A stretch of DNA of 64,000 nucleotides from Nostoc edaphicum CCNP1411 (GTDB taxonomy: Bacteria > Cyanobacteriota > Cyanobacteriia > Cyanobacteriales > Nostocaceae): contig NZ_CP054698.1 of assembly GCF_014023275.1 (NCBI RefSeq), positions 5,789,001 through 5,853,000 on the forward strand, read 5' to 3'. The notes under the pieces are model-generated. The model had not been told where the DNA came from, did not search any database, and saw nothing but the letters and a program-made list of their open reading frames with translations. Position 1 is the stretch's first letter. Every line of letters starts with the position of its first letter. Positions 43,205 through 52,164 of this stretch are shown in pieces. The position numbers and the translations under genes were made by a program.

Positions 43205-44098
43205 ATGACTTTACCTTTTCGTCAACTGTTTCTCTGTAGCTTAGTTAGCGCCTTGGGCCTAGTATCCATACTGCCAAACACCAATAGCGCCAATGCTGCT
43301 GTGGGTGGTTGCCCAACTCCAGCTTTATCTCGCTTCCAACGCCATAAAGTTGTTCGTGGCGAAACTTTGGAGAGCATAGCGCAGCGCTACAATCTCATTC
43401 CTACAACTATTATTGGCATGAATCCAGCTTTGCAGAATGGTGCAACTGCCGCCGTTGGTAGTGTACTTCAAATTCCTCCCTACAATGGGATTGTAGTCGA
43501 AGTACCTCGTGGTCAAACTTGGCGACAAGTGGCGGCACAATACAAAGTTCGTGCTGATAGTCTTTTTGAAGTGAATGGTTGCCAACAAGACCCCAGAGTT
43601 GTGTTTGTTCCGGGGGTAAATTGGTCGCCAAATGGTGTTGTCACTAAATCTCCTTTACCTGCTGATACAGGTACGCCAAACCCTGCATCTCTGACTGGAT
43701 ACCCCTTGGCGCAAGTGGTAACTGTGGCATTACCTTACGGCTGGCAAATTAATCCTGCAACTGGTGAAGTTTTCTTCCACAGTGGTATTGACTTATTAGC
43801 ACCAATTGGTACAGATGTGCTAGCGATCGCACCCGGAACCGTAGCCTTTGCCAACGACCAAGGTTCTTATGGCAAGTTGGTCATTATCAACCACAGTGGC
43901 GGACTCCAAAGCCGCTACGCCCAGCTTGACAGTATCAAAGTTACCGTAGGTCAGCAACTAAAAAAAGGAGACTTACTAGGAACGGTAGGCACTAGTGGAA
44001 GACCAACTTCCACTCAACCGCATCTCCATTTTGAAGTGCGTTCTACCTCATCTCTGGGTTGGGTCGCGCAAGATCCCAAGGGTTATTTAAATAAATGA
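43205..44098 (+). CDS. exported LysM and M23-peptidase protein
   Basis: 297 residues. A signal peptide (about 1-32) is followed by two LysM domains (about 47-92 and 96-135; HKVVRGETLESIAQRYNL, VPRGQTWRQVAAQYKV) and an M23 metalloendopeptidase domain (about 180-290) with zinc ligands in 'HSGIDLLAP' and 'HLHFEVR'. It should bind peptidoglycan and cleave or regulate cleavage of peptide cross-links, as in septum and cell-wall remodelling (NlpD-like). Zinc ligands are intact, so enzymatic activity is likely. Confidence 0.92.
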   Translation: MTLPFRQLFLCSLVSALGLVSILPNTNSANAAVGGCPTPALSRFQRHKVVRGETLESIAQRYNLIPTTIIGMNPALQNGATAAVGSVLQIPPYNGIVVEVPRGQTWRQVAAQYKVRADSLFEVNGCQQDPRVVFVPGVNWSPNGVVTKSPLPADTGTPNPASLTGYPLAQVVTVALPYGWQINPATGEVFFHSGIDLLAPIGTDVLAIAPGTVAFANDQGSYGKLVIINHSGGLQSRYAQLDSIKVTVGQQLKKGDLLGTVGTSGRPTSTQPHLHFEVRSTSSLGWVAQDPKGYLNK

Positions 44099-44143
44099 GG
44101 AAATAGGCGATGAGGGAGACTACTAAACCCAATGCCCAATCCC

Positions 44144-45178
44144 CTATGCCCAATTCCCAAATTCGCTAGATTTTACGATGTGCATTCCTGCCTCTGCAAA
44201 CCTTTTAAACGCTGCATCTGCCTGTTCTGTGTAGTCCACAACACCGGGGACAACAACAGGAGAAGTGCAATCTTCTAGTAGATAGATTTTTTTCGCAAGG
44301 TTAGCATCTACCTGTTTAACTTCTGTTAATAAATCATCAATTGTCCAGGCGACACAATGACTTTTAGCTTGACCGCCAATAATTACAGCATCAAATTCTA
44401 AAAGTTGTTTAATCAGGCGCGTATTCTTCTGAGCAAGTGGACGTTGTTCAAAATCTTCTAACACCTCTGGACGTAATATGGAATAGTTTTCTGTTAAAGG
44501 ATTTTCACCTTTGATTTCAAATTGCGTCTGACTCTGACGCGCAATACCGTGGAAAAATATTGCTTCTTCTATCGATGAAACTAAAGCATGACCAATACCC
44601 CCCAACATAGAATGATAAGGCCAAATTGTGAGGGGATATTTACCGTCTTGACTGAGTTGCTTAACGTAATGGTAAGCGTGTTTTTCTAATAATTCATAAT
44701 CCCCATTAGTAACACTGTTAGCAACGGCTGGGTTAACTTTCCAAATACCTTGTTCAATATCTAATGGTGTGATGCTAGTCGCTGCTGGAGTGGGATGTTC
44801 TCCGGCGGCGTTAACCCAAAAGATCGGATGGAATATTTGCGTTGCTGTGTGAGTATCTAGAGTAGGTACAATTTTTGTAATTACCCCCAAGTTTCGATAG
44901 ATAAACTCACATAATCTGACGTTATCATCCACCGCCGCATTACCGGATTTTCCACCTACAAATAATTCAAAACCAGGAATGCAGAAGGTGTTTTGGACAT
45001 CAATTAATAGTAGGCAAATACGGGTTTTATCTAAAGATGCTGGTTTGATATCGTGTTGTTTTGCCCAAATTTCAGCTTCGGCGGCACGTTCTTGGTAAGG
45101 TACGCGTGAAACTTCACCGACCTTATCGGATTTAAAGTGCAGAGGAATGGATAGTTGGGTTGTTTTTTGGGTGTTCAT
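44144..45178 (-). CDS. isochorismatase-fold cysteine hydrolase
   Basis: 344 residues, larger than most of this superfamily (180-220). Catalytic Asp in '[17 protein letters not shown]' (core LIDVQNTF), and Cys in '[19 protein letters not shown]' (core KSHCVAWT) with the usual cis-peptide neighbourhood are visible. The extra length is an N-terminal extension and an insert in the middle (about 165-235). Nicotinamidase-like or other amidohydrolase activity is possible; the substrate is unknown. It is convergent with the LysM/M23 gene. Confidence 0.8.
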   Translation of the reverse strand: MNTQKTTQLSIPLHFKSDKVGEVSRVPYQERAAEAEIWAKQHDIKPASLDKTRICLLLIDVQNTFCIPGFELFVGGKSGNAAVDDNVRLCEFIYRNLGVITKIVPTLDTHTATQIFHPIFWVNAAGEHPTPAATSITPLDIEQGIWKVNPAVANSVTNGDYELLEKHAYHYVKQLSQDGKYPLTIWPYHSMLGGIGHALVSSIEEAIFFHGIARQSQTQFEIKGENPLTENYSILRPEVLEDFEQRPLAQKNTRLIKQLLEFDAVIIGGQAKSHCVAWTIDDLLTEVKQVDANLAKKIYLLEDCTSPVVVPGVVDYTEQADAAFKRFAEAGMHIVKSSEFGNWA

Positions 45179-45559
45179 CTAAAATCTGTAATTATTTTCT
45201 ACTTATTAAGCTTGCCTTAGTTAAAAATAATGGTGAATTTAGTAAACGTCATCGTGAGAGCCTAATTTAGCTGGTGCTAGGAGCGATCGCTCCTCGTCCT
45301 TTTGGTTAAATAGTATATTTGTATTATGGGAATATAAATTTAGCGATCGCTACTCAAGCTACTCAGATAAAAAGATTTTTAAGCAAAATATCTTTAAAAA
45401 ATGAGCAAAACCTCTAAATCGCTCTTTATTACTTTACGTGTGTTTTTTTCCTTTTTTTTTCTATTTAATCGCCCAAAAATGCCCCTGCTGTGGCAATCTG
45501 GGAAACAGAGATTTATCAAATCTGATATTTGAGCAACAATAAATTTACCTAATCAGGTT
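45179..45559. other. intergenic region upstream of ispG
   Basis: No gene is evident. A 16-bp perfect palindrome around a HIP1 site (AGGAGCGATCGCTCCT) lies at 45279-45294, and a second GCGATCGC at about 45343. The last part is T-rich (45425-45465). The ispG promoter must be here. Confidence 0.5.
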
Positions 45560-46786
45560 ATGCAAACTCTGCCCGCAGCAAATACTTCAAATCCCACATC
45601 AAGTCAAGATACCTTTGATACAACCATCAAGCGGCGTAAAACCCGTCCCGTAAAGGTGGGAAATGTCACCATTGGCGGTGGCTACCCCGTTGTGGTGCAG
45701 TCAATGATTAACGAAGACACCCTTGATATTGATGGTTCCGTGGCTGGTATTCGTCGTCTGCACGAAATTGGCTGCGAAATTGTCCGCGTCACAGTGCCAA
45801 GTATGGCTCATGCTAAAGCTTTAGCCGAAATTAAACAAAAATTAATTAAAACTTACCAAGACGTGCCAATTGTGGCTGATGTCCATCACAATGGGCTGAA
45901 AATCGCCGTGGAAGTCGCCAAGCACATAGAAAAAGTACGGATTAATCCGGGCTTGTATGTGTTTGAAAAGCCAAACATCAATAGAACTGAATATACAAAA
46001 ACCGAATTTGACGAAATTGGCGATAAAATCCGCGAAACCTTAGAGCCTCTGGTAGTTTCCTTGCGTGATCAAGGGAAATCGATGCGAATTGGGGTAAATC
46101 ACGGTTCCCTTGCAGAGAGAATGCTATTTACTTACGGTGACACCCCCGAAGGAATGGTGGAATCCGCTATAGAATTCATCCGCATCTGTGAATCTTTGGA
46201 TTTCCGCAACTTGGTAATTTCCATGAAAGCCTCACGAGTACCGGTGATGGTAGCCGCCTATCGCCTCATCGCCAAGCGCATGGATGAACTGGGTATGGAT
46301 TATCCGTTACATTTAGGCGTTACGGAAGCCGGTGATGGCGAATACGGGCGAATTAAATCCACGGCCGGTATTGCTACCTTACTTGCTGATGGCATTGGCG
46401 ATACCATTCGCGTCTCATTGACAGAAGCACCAGAAAAAGAAATTCCCGTTTGCTACAGCATTCTCCAAGCTTTGGGATTGCGAAAAACAATGGTGGAATA
46501 CGTCGCTTGTCCTTCCTGTGGACGCACTTTGTTTAACCTAGAGGAAGTGCTGCACAAAGTTCGGGAAGCAACTAAACACTTAACTGGTTTGGATATTGCA
46601 GTTATGGGTTGTATTGTCAATGGCCCCGGAGAAATGGCAGATGCCGATTATGGCTATGTTGGCAAAACACCTGGTTACATTTCTTTGTACCGTGGCCGAG
46701 AAGAAATTAAAAAAGTCCCAGAAGATAAAGGTGTAGAGGAATTAATTAACCTCATTAAGGCAGATGAACGCTGGGTAGAACCATAA
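45560..46786 (+). CDS. ispG: 4-hydroxy-3-methylbut-2-enyl diphosphate synthase
   Basis: 408 residues. It converts MEcPP to HMBPP in the MEP pathway, with ferredoxin as likely reductant in cyanobacteria. TIM-barrel segments include '[21 protein letters not shown]' (core VQSMINEDT) and '[12 protein letters not shown]'. The 4Fe-4S cysteines are in '[11 protein letters not shown]' (near 316-320) and '[18 protein letters not shown]' (near 351). The start has a GGTT-only leader with no strong ribosome site. Confidence 0.95.
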   Translation: MQTLPAANTSNPTSSQDTFDTTIKRRKTRPVKVGNVTIGGGYPVVVQSMINEDTLDIDGSVAGIRRLHEIGCEIVRVTVPSMAHAKALAEIKQKLIKTYQDVPIVADVHHNGLKIAVEVAKHIEKVRINPGLYVFEKPNINRTEYTKTEFDEIGDKIRETLEPLVVSLRDQGKSMRIGVNHGSLAERMLFTYGDTPEGMVESAIEFIRICESLDFRNLVISMKASRVPVMVAAYRLIAKRMDELGMDYPLHLGVTEAGDGEYGRIKSTAGIATLLADGIGDTIRVSLTEAPEKEIPVCYSILQALGLRKTMVEYVACPSCGRTLFNLEEVLHKVREATKHLTGLDIAVMGCIVNGPGEMADADYGYVGKTPGYISLYRGREEIKKVPEDKGVEELINLIKADERWVEP

Positions 46787-46829
46787 AGCAACTAGGCGAG
46801 TGGGCATTGAAAGAAGCAGAGGAGCAAAT

Positions 46830-46869
46830 GAGCAGAGGGGAAAGACTTACTGGAAGTTCCCCTCTGCTC
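46830..46869 (+). terminator. hairpin after ispG
   Basis: A perfect 13-bp stem (GAGCAGAGGGGAA / TTCCCCTCTGCTC) with a 14-nt loop lies 44 bp after the ispG stop. No clear U-tract follows, so it may protect the mRNA end rather than terminate. Confidence 0.55.
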
Positions 46870-47077
46870 CCTACTCCTCAATTCAGTGTGTCGTCAATTT
46901 AGAAAATGCGTTAAAATAAGCTACATCAAAGAAAATAGTGACCCTAACTCACCACCTGATTAAAGCAACGTGATTGCCAATAAATATAATCTGTCCTTAA
47001 AGCAGATGTATTGTCAGAGGCAAAGAACTGTAAAGAGCTAAATTTCAGGAATTTCCAGGTACAGAATCGAACATATC

Positions 47078-47257
47078 GTGTCTGTACACACATTAACTAC
47101 TAATAAGTTAGGTAAAATAAGTAAAAATCATACTCAGACCCTACCCCCTGTCAATCCTGGGGATTTGGATGTGAAAACACATCACCTACACTTCGCAAGG
47201 AGTGAAGGTAAGGGCATAAGGGTAGCGGGGAATGGCACACCTGCTTCCTGCCGCTAG
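47078..47257 (+). CDS. possible 59-codon ORF upstream of hisD
   Basis: A GTG at 47078 opens a 59-codon frame (start MSVHTLTTNKLGK, end NGTPASCR). It is basic, His/Lys/Arg-rich, without a membrane helix or known motif, and lacks a convincing ribosome site. The same DNA forms several hairpins, so it could equally be non-coding RNA. I do not recognise it. Confidence 0.2.
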   Translation: MSVHTLTTNKLGKISKNHTQTLPPVNPGDLDVKTHHLHFARSEGKGIRVAGNGTPASCR

Positions 47258-47384
47258 CCTGTCAAGGCTTGTCGGACTGAGCAATTAAGTCGCCTTCTCA
47301 AGCAAATTATATGCTGGCAGCCTTGAGAGTATCAAAAAAATCCAGGTTAAGCTAGAGAAGAGAATTAGAGTCAGCTTGCATACC
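47134..47384 (+). ncRNA. candidate structured RNA in the hisD leader
   Basis: At least five consecutive stem-loops can be drawn. CCCC/GGGG at about 47143-47162; ACCTaCACT/AGTGaAGGT at 47184-47209; GGGTAGCGG/CCGCTAGCC at 47220-47259 with an inner GGAA/TTCC; TCTCAAG/CTTGAGA at 47296-47328; AAGCT/AGCTT at 47349-47376. GACCC near 47137 can also pair with GGGTC near 47390. No known RNA class is recognised: it lacks the RNase P, tmRNA and signal-recognition-particle motifs. It lies 70 bp before hisD, so it could be a leader or a separate small RNA. Confidence 0.35.
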
Positions 47385-47451
47385 CCAGTGGGTCAAGAGC
47401 AATACTAAGTCTCAGGTGGCAATATTATAATTTTGGCATTGTCCTTACTCC

Positions 47452-48753
47452 ATGCTGCGAATCATTACTCAGCAGGCAGACGTCAGAGCAGAACTGCAAC
47501 GGATCTGCGATCGCACCCATGACGAACAGGTGCTTCACAAAGAAGCAACGGTACGAGAAGTTTTGCAAGCAGTGAAGCGCCAAGGCGACAAAGCTGTATT
47601 GCATTACACAGCCGAATTTGACAAACAAACCCTGAAAGCAGAAGAACTCCGAGTTACAGGCTCGGAATTGGATGCAGCCTATCAGCAGGTGTCAAAGGAA
47701 TTGCTTGATGCAGTTCGGCTAGCTTGCCGCCAAATTGAAGCGTTTCATCGTCAGCGAGTACCGAAAAGCTGGGTACACTTTGGCGACGATGAAGTAGTGC
47801 TGGGCAAACGCTACACTCCCGTAGACCGAGCCGGGTTGTATGTGCCTGGTGGCCGTGCCGCCTATCCCAGTACGGTGCTGATGAATGCAATTCCGGCCAA
47901 GGTAGCTGCTGTACCCCACGTGGTGATGGTAACACCACCAGGCCCAGGGGGTGCAATTAATCCCGCAGTCTTAGTAGCTGCCCAAGAAGCAGGGGTGCAA
48001 GAAATTTATCGCATTGGGGGCGCACAAGCGATCGCCGCTTTAGCCTATGGCACTGAAACCATTCCGAAAGTGAATGTAATTACTGGGCCTGGTAACATTT
48101 ATGTCACCCTAGCGAAAAAACTTGTCTACGGCACAGTTGGGATTGATTCTTTGGCAGGCCCCAGCGAAGTGCTGGTGATTGCCGACGAAACCGCAAATCC
48201 AGTGCATGTAGCTGCTGACTTGTTGGCCCAAGCCGAACACGATCCAATGGCGGCAGCGATTTTGCTGACGACAGATGCGGCTTTGGCGAAGAACGTGCAA
48301 GTAGCCTTGGAAAGACAGCTAGTGGATCACCCACGGCGAATAGACACAGAAAAAGCGATCGCTCACTACGGCTTGATTATCGTTGTGGAATCGCTCCAAG
48401 CAGCAGCAGAACTCTCAAATGAATTTGCTCCCGAACACCTGGAATTAGAAGTCAAAGACCCTTGGGCACTCTTACCACAGATTCGCCACGCTGGGGCAAT
48501 CTTTTTGGGTTACTCAACACCAGAAGCTGTAGGAGACTATTTGGCAGGCCCTAATCATACCTTGCCAACTTCTGGTGCTGCCCGCTATGCTTCGGCATTG
48601 GGGGTTGAAACTTTCTTAAAACACTCCAGTATTATTCAATACTCCCAAACCGCACTGCAAAATGTGGCTGGTGCAATTGATGTGCTAGCAACAGCAGAGG
48701 GTTTACCTTCTCATGCTGATTCAGTACGACGCCGAATTCAGCAAGAAGAGTGA
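47452..48753 (+). CDS. hisD: histidinol dehydrogenase
   Basis: 433 residues, full length. It catalyses the last two oxidations in histidine biosynthesis, with zinc. 'GRAAYPSTVLMNAIPAKVA', 'RIGGAQAIAALAYGTETI' (core GGAQAIAALAYG), 'KVNVITGPGNIYV', 'DSLAGPSEVLVIADE' (core AGPSEVLV), 'AEHDPMAAAIL' and 'FAPEHLEL' are all family signatures. No other his gene is adjacent, as is usual for dispersed his genes in cyanobacteria. It is preceded by a long, structured non-coding leader. Confidence 0.95.
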   Translation: MLRIITQQADVRAELQRICDRTHDEQVLHKEATVREVLQAVKRQGDKAVLHYTAEFDKQTLKAEELRVTGSELDAAYQQVSKELLDAVRLACRQIEAFHRQRVPKSWVHFGDDEVVLGKRYTPVDRAGLYVPGGRAAYPSTVLMNAIPAKVAAVPHVVMVTPPGPGGAINPAVLVAAQEAGVQEIYRIGGAQAIAALAYGTETIPKVNVITGPGNIYVTLAKKLVYGTVGIDSLAGPSEVLVIADETANPVHVAADLLAQAEHDPMAAAILLTTDAALAKNVQVALERQLVDHPRRIDTEKAIAHYGLIIVVESLQAAAELSNEFAPEHLELEVKDPWALLPQIRHAGAIFLGYSTPEAVGDYLAGPNHTLPTSGAARYASALGVETFLKHSSIIQYSQTALQNVAGAIDVLATAEGLPSHADSVRRRIQQEE

Positions 48754-49020
48754 TTTGGAATGCTTAATTTTTCTTGTACTGTTGGTAAAAGTAACTCGCT
48801 AGCTTCAAACTAAAAGTTTAGATAGCGATACCTACGGTCAACTACGCTAACGCACGCCATTTGCTATCCTACCTTCAGCCGCCCTTTAAGCGCCCGGTAG
48901 TTTATTGGAGAGGGTTTTCCTCTCCAACAAACTCGTGAAAAGCTTCTCCACAATAGTTGCTACAACCCACTAGCGTAAAAGTAGCGTGAAACTTACCTAT
49001 GGCACAGCCTTAAATATATA
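48754..49020. other. intergenic region after hisD
   Basis: No gene is evident. Dispersed short repeats of the CTACGCTAACGCACGCC type occur near 48840-48860. The sequence around 48898-48925 (GTAGTTTATTGGAGAGGGTTTTCCTCTCCAAC) forms a hairpin from TTGGAGAGG and CCTCTCCAA and could terminate hisD transcription. Confidence 0.5.
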
Positions 49021-49113
49021 TAGGACTTACGCAAAAATAATTGAAAAGCCTATTATTCCGTAGCGGTAATTCATGAATTACCGCTACTTACGACGTATTT
49101 TGCGTAAATCCTA
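49021..49113. mobile_element. 93-bp MITE with TAGGAYTTACGCAAAA ends
   Basis: Ends TAGGACTTACGCAAAA (49021-49036) and the complement of TAGGATTTACGCAAAA (49098-49113) are 16-bp inverted repeats with one mismatch. A perfect 28-bp palindrome (49060-49087, centre TTCATGAA) lies inside. Flanks on both sides are ATATA-rich, consistent with insertion in A/T sequence, but the duplication cannot be delimited. Confidence 0.75.
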
Positions 49114-49214
49114 ATATAAACTAAATTGGCAAATAAAAAATTGGTTTAGTGTCACTGCCGGCGGATTTTGCTACATACTTATGTAAGGGGTCTACTCTTT
49201 AGGAGACGAGAGCG

Positions 49215-49640
49215 GTGCTAAATAGTGTTTTGGTAGCTCTGGACGGTTCGGAAATTTCAGAACGAGTAATTCAGACTTTAGATAATTTGGCTTTTTCAAA
49301 AGACGCCAAGGTTATTCTTTGCCATGTGTTTCCTACGCCAGAGTCAGAAATGGAACTACCCGCTGATCGTCCTCAGCCAGAGTCCCCAACATTTTCTTAT
49401 TTTCATATTGAAAAACAACTGCAATCCTATCAGGAAAAGTTATCAGTCACAAGTGAGTTAGAACTAGTAACTGGTGATCCTGCTGAAGAAATTATTCGCC
49501 TTGCCAATATTTACAAAACTGACTTGATCATAATTGGCAGTCGGGGATTGATGGGGATGAAGCGAATTGTTCAGGGTTCTGTCAGCAGTCAAGTTGCAGA
49601 AGAGGCTAATTGTTCGGTGTTGGTCGTTAAACCAAGGTAA
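49215..49640 (+). CDS. universal stress protein (UspA family)
   Basis: 141 residues, GTG start preceded by AGGAGAC. The Usp fold is shown by '[18 protein letters not shown]', 'AKVILCHVF' and the ATP-binding loop near the C-terminus '[23 protein letters not shown]' (core GSRGLMG...GSVS), which fits the ATP-binding subclass. Cytoplasmic stress protein of unknown exact role. A Uma2 gene follows 19 bp downstream on the same strand. Confidence 0.92.
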   Translation: MLNSVLVALDGSEISERVIQTLDNLAFSKDAKVILCHVFPTPESEMELPADRPQPESPTFSYFHIEKQLQSYQEKLSVTSELELVTGDPAEEIIRLANIYKTDLIIIGSRGLMGMKRIVQGSVSSQVAEEANCSVLVVKPR

Positions 49641-49659
49641 AAATTTGCAAGGGGAAGCA

Positions 49660-50247
49660 ATGACTATAACCACCCCAAAAATAACCTTTGAAGAATACCT
49701 GAAATATGATGATGGCACTGATACCCGCTACGAATTGGTCAATGGAGAACTAATTCCCATGAGTCTGGGAAGTGGGAAACATGGCGCGATAACAGAATTT
49801 CTCAATGTTTGTTTCCGAGGAGAAATTCTCCGACTAAAGTGGGATTGGACTTCTAAACAAATGGTTATCGGTGTTCGTTCTCCCCGTGCTGGCAGATGGG
49901 ATACATCAAGGATTCCAGATGTAGTTGTGATTCCGTTACCTCAATGGCGAGAGTTGAGAAACCGAGAGGCAGTTATTGAACTCAACGAACCACCCCCCTT
50001 ATTAGTGGTGGAAGTCGTCAGTGAGTCAACAAAAATTGTAGATTACCGAGCCAAGCGAGTTGAGTATAACGTTTTAAATATTCCAGAGTATTGGATTGTC
50101 GATCCATTAACTAACAAAGTGACTATTTTTACATTGATTGAAGAATTATACGAACCAATAGAGTTTTTTGGTCGTGATCGTATTCAATCTCAAACTTTTC
50201 CACATTTAGAATTAACAGTTGAACAAGTGTTAACAGCCGACAATTAA
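49660..50247 (+). CDS. Uma2-family (DUF820) restriction-endonuclease-fold protein
   Basis: 195 residues, third Uma2 protein in the window. '[23 protein letters not shown]', given in core as [12 protein letters not shown], then '[10 protein letters not shown]', '[13 protein letters not shown]', '[20 protein letters not shown]' and '[12 protein letters not shown]' are typical. The acidic nuclease residues are kept. The ORF extends upstream into usp, but the ATG at 49660, after AGGGGAAG, fits the family start. Function unknown. Confidence 0.87.
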   Translation: MTITTPKITFEEYLKYDDGTDTRYELVNGELIPMSLGSGKHGAITEFLNVCFRGEILRLKWDWTSKQMVIGVRSPRAGRWDTSRIPDVVVIPLPQWRELRNREAVIELNEPPPLLVVEVVSESTKIVDYRAKRVEYNVLNIPEYWIVDPLTNKVTIFTLIEELYEPIEFFGRDRIQSQTFPHLELTVEQVLTADN

Positions 50248-50293
50248 AAATAATTTAAGCATTTTAATTTATGCGAGCCTGTGTTAACTGAGT

Positions 50294-50329
50294 CTCTGTG
50301 GTTAAATAAATTACTTTTAAACCACAGAG
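50294..50329. repeat. inverted repeat CTCTGTGGTT
   Basis: CTCTGTGGTT (50294-50303) and AACCACAGAG (50320-50329) flank a 16-bp A/T-rich spacer in the gap after the Uma2 gene. It may serve as a terminator; the same motif is common between cyanobacterial genes. Confidence 0.5.
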
Positions 50330-50503
50330 GCACAGAGAGAAAAAAGAGATTTTTCGAGTCACCTTGAAAGAACTAGTACAGCACGGCGTAAATAAACCAC
50401 CCATTCCCAATCAACAAAACCCTTACGCTGTCTTAATTTTGGCTTCCGCCTTGCGGTACTAGTCTTAGAGACAAGGAAAATCCACCTTCTACGTTCAATC
50501 GAT

Positions 50504-50890
50504 TTAACGTTCTTGAGTTGCGAGAAACTGACGCAAGCTTAACAAACTCAGCGTTTGACCCAAATTCAAGGGCAAAATTGAAACTCCTTCCAAGCGGGAC
50601 TGTACCCAACCTTCTCCCCAGTACCATTCATGGAACCCATCAATGCCTCCGCTGAGTACCAAGCGGAGACAGTTAGATTTGACAACATTTACTTGATGAT
50701 GAATCGCAACTGGCCCAGTCCAGGTTGTAAACTGGAATCCGGGAAGTAGTTCTTCTGGCATTCCTGGCGCAAAACGTTGCCCTAAGAGCCATTTTTTTAA
50801 TTGCACCGGATGCAGCAGACTGTCACGAATTACATCTGTTGATGCTTCGATTTCGATCCGTAGTTGACTTTGTTGAAAATTACCCAGCAT
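50504..50890 (-). CDS. SRPBCC-fold protein
   Basis: 128 residues. It has the START/Bet v 1-like layout: a first beta strand with 'QLRIEIEASTDVIRDSLLHPVQLKKWL' (core IEIEASTDVI), 'GFQFTTWTGPVAIHHQVNVV' and a C-terminal amphipathic helix (LLSLRQFLATQ). Such proteins bind hydrophobic ligands in the cavity. The ligand is unknown. The gene ends close to a noncoding stretch and is divergent from hslO. Confidence 0.7.
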   Translation of the reverse strand: MLGNFQQSQLRIEIEASTDVIRDSLLHPVQLKKWLLGQRFAPGMPEELLPGFQFTTWTGPVAIHHQVNVVKSNCLRLVLSGGIDGFHEWYWGEGWVQSRLEGVSILPLNLGQTLSLLSLRQFLATQER

Positions 50891-50939
50891 TTTTATAGGA
50901 TTACCTAAAGTTGTTTACATCGCTATTTCTAATATTGCA

Positions 50940-51010
50940 AATAGTTTTTGTCATTAGTCATTAGTCCCTTGTCCTTTGCAAATAACTAATGACCAATGAC
51001 CAATAACAGC
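50940..51010. repeat. heptamer-type repeats upstream of hslO
   Basis: GTCATTA units (50948-50970) and CAATGAC/CTAATGA units (50983-51008) are inverted relatives of each other, forming a possible stem upstream of hslO. Confidence 0.75.
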
Positions 51011-51104
51011 AGTTTATTTGCGTAGCACCCTACTAAGTTACTTTTCTACCAGCAGAGAACTTAGAATAGAAAAAGTGAACTTGTTAAGAAATGTAAGGTT
51101 ATTC

Positions 51105-52010
51105 ATGGCGGATCAGTTAATTCGTGCAACAGCAGCCGAAGGTGGAATTCGTGCCATAGGTGTGATCACCACACGTTTAACAGAAGAAGCGCGAGGACGC
51201 CACAAGCTTTCTTATGTGGCAACGGCAGCACTGGGTAGGACGATGGCGGCGGGTTTGTTAATGGCTTCTAGTATGAAGCGAACTGGATCAAGGGTCAATG
51301 TCCGGGTTAAGGGCGATGGGCCTTTAGGTGGCATATTGGTAGATGCAGGCTTAGATGGCACGGTACGCGGATATGTCGGGAATCCATCTGTAGAATTGCC
51401 TCCCAATGCCAAAGGTAAGCTAGATGTTGGTGGTGCTGTGGGTGATGGCTACCTCTATGTTGTACGGGATATCGGTTATGGTTATCCTTACTCTAGTACA
51501 GTAGAACTAGTTTCTGGCGAAATTGGCGATGACGTAGCTCATTATCTGGTGAATTCCGAACAAACACCTTCAGCTTTAGTTTTAGGTGTGTTCGTGGGAG
51601 CAGGGGGAGTAACTGCGGCTGGAGGATTACTAGTACAAGTATTACCCAAAGCTGCCAGAGACGAAGCCCTAGTAGAAATGTTGGAATCGCGGGTTGCTGG
51701 TCTAGCAGGATTTACGCCATTGTTGCAAGCTGGGAAAACCTTACCTGAAATTCTTGGCGACTTGTTGGGAGATATGGGGCTAGTAATCTTTCCCGAACGG
51801 CAAATGCTGCGCTTCCACTGTGGTTGTTCTTTTGATCGCGTTTTGGGGGCACTGAAGATTTTGGGAGAAGCTGAACTGCAAGATATGATTATTAAAGATG
51901 ATGGTGCTGAAGCAACTTGCGAGTTTTGCGGCAACGTCTACCAGGCAAGTAGCGATCACTTAGCTCAACTAATTGCCGATTTGCAAGCTGAATCTACCGT
52001 TTCAGGATAA
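51105..52010 (+). CDS. hslO: redox-regulated chaperone Hsp33
   Basis: 301 residues. Hsp33 is activated by oxidation of its zinc-bound cysteines. The C-terminal zinc site is complete: 'FHCGCSFDRV' and 'CEFCGNVY'. The N-terminal domain has 'DQLIRATAAEGGIRAIG' and 'RVNVRVKGDGPLGGI'. The longest frame starts at 51018, but the ATG at 51105 follows an AAGG site and fits the usual N-terminus. Confidence 0.94.
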   Translation: MADQLIRATAAEGGIRAIGVITTRLTEEARGRHKLSYVATAALGRTMAAGLLMASSMKRTGSRVNVRVKGDGPLGGILVDAGLDGTVRGYVGNPSVELPPNAKGKLDVGGAVGDGYLYVVRDIGYGYPYSSTVELVSGEIGDDVAHYLVNSEQTPSALVLGVFVGAGGVTAAGGLLVQVLPKAARDEALVEMLESRVAGLAGFTPLLQAGKTLPEILGDLLGDMGLVIFPERQMLRFHCGCSFDRVLGALKILGEAELQDMIIKDDGAEATCEFCGNVYQASSDHLAQLIADLQAESTVSG

Positions 52011-52164
52011 AGTATAAAAGGGCACTATTTTTTTAGATCGCTAATGGTATCTGTGGGGAGAGAGCCTGAAAAAAAGTAGCTTTTTAATTATCAGAAAGTT
52101 ACTATGACATCAATGGAATTATCGACCTAAAACAGAGCGCTATTCAATTATTTTGGTGTGAGAG

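Noticed and set aside
45279-45294. 16-bp palindrome as a regulatory operator for ispG
   Set aside because: It centres on a HIP1 GCGATCGC site, which is overabundant across the window, and chance extension is likely.
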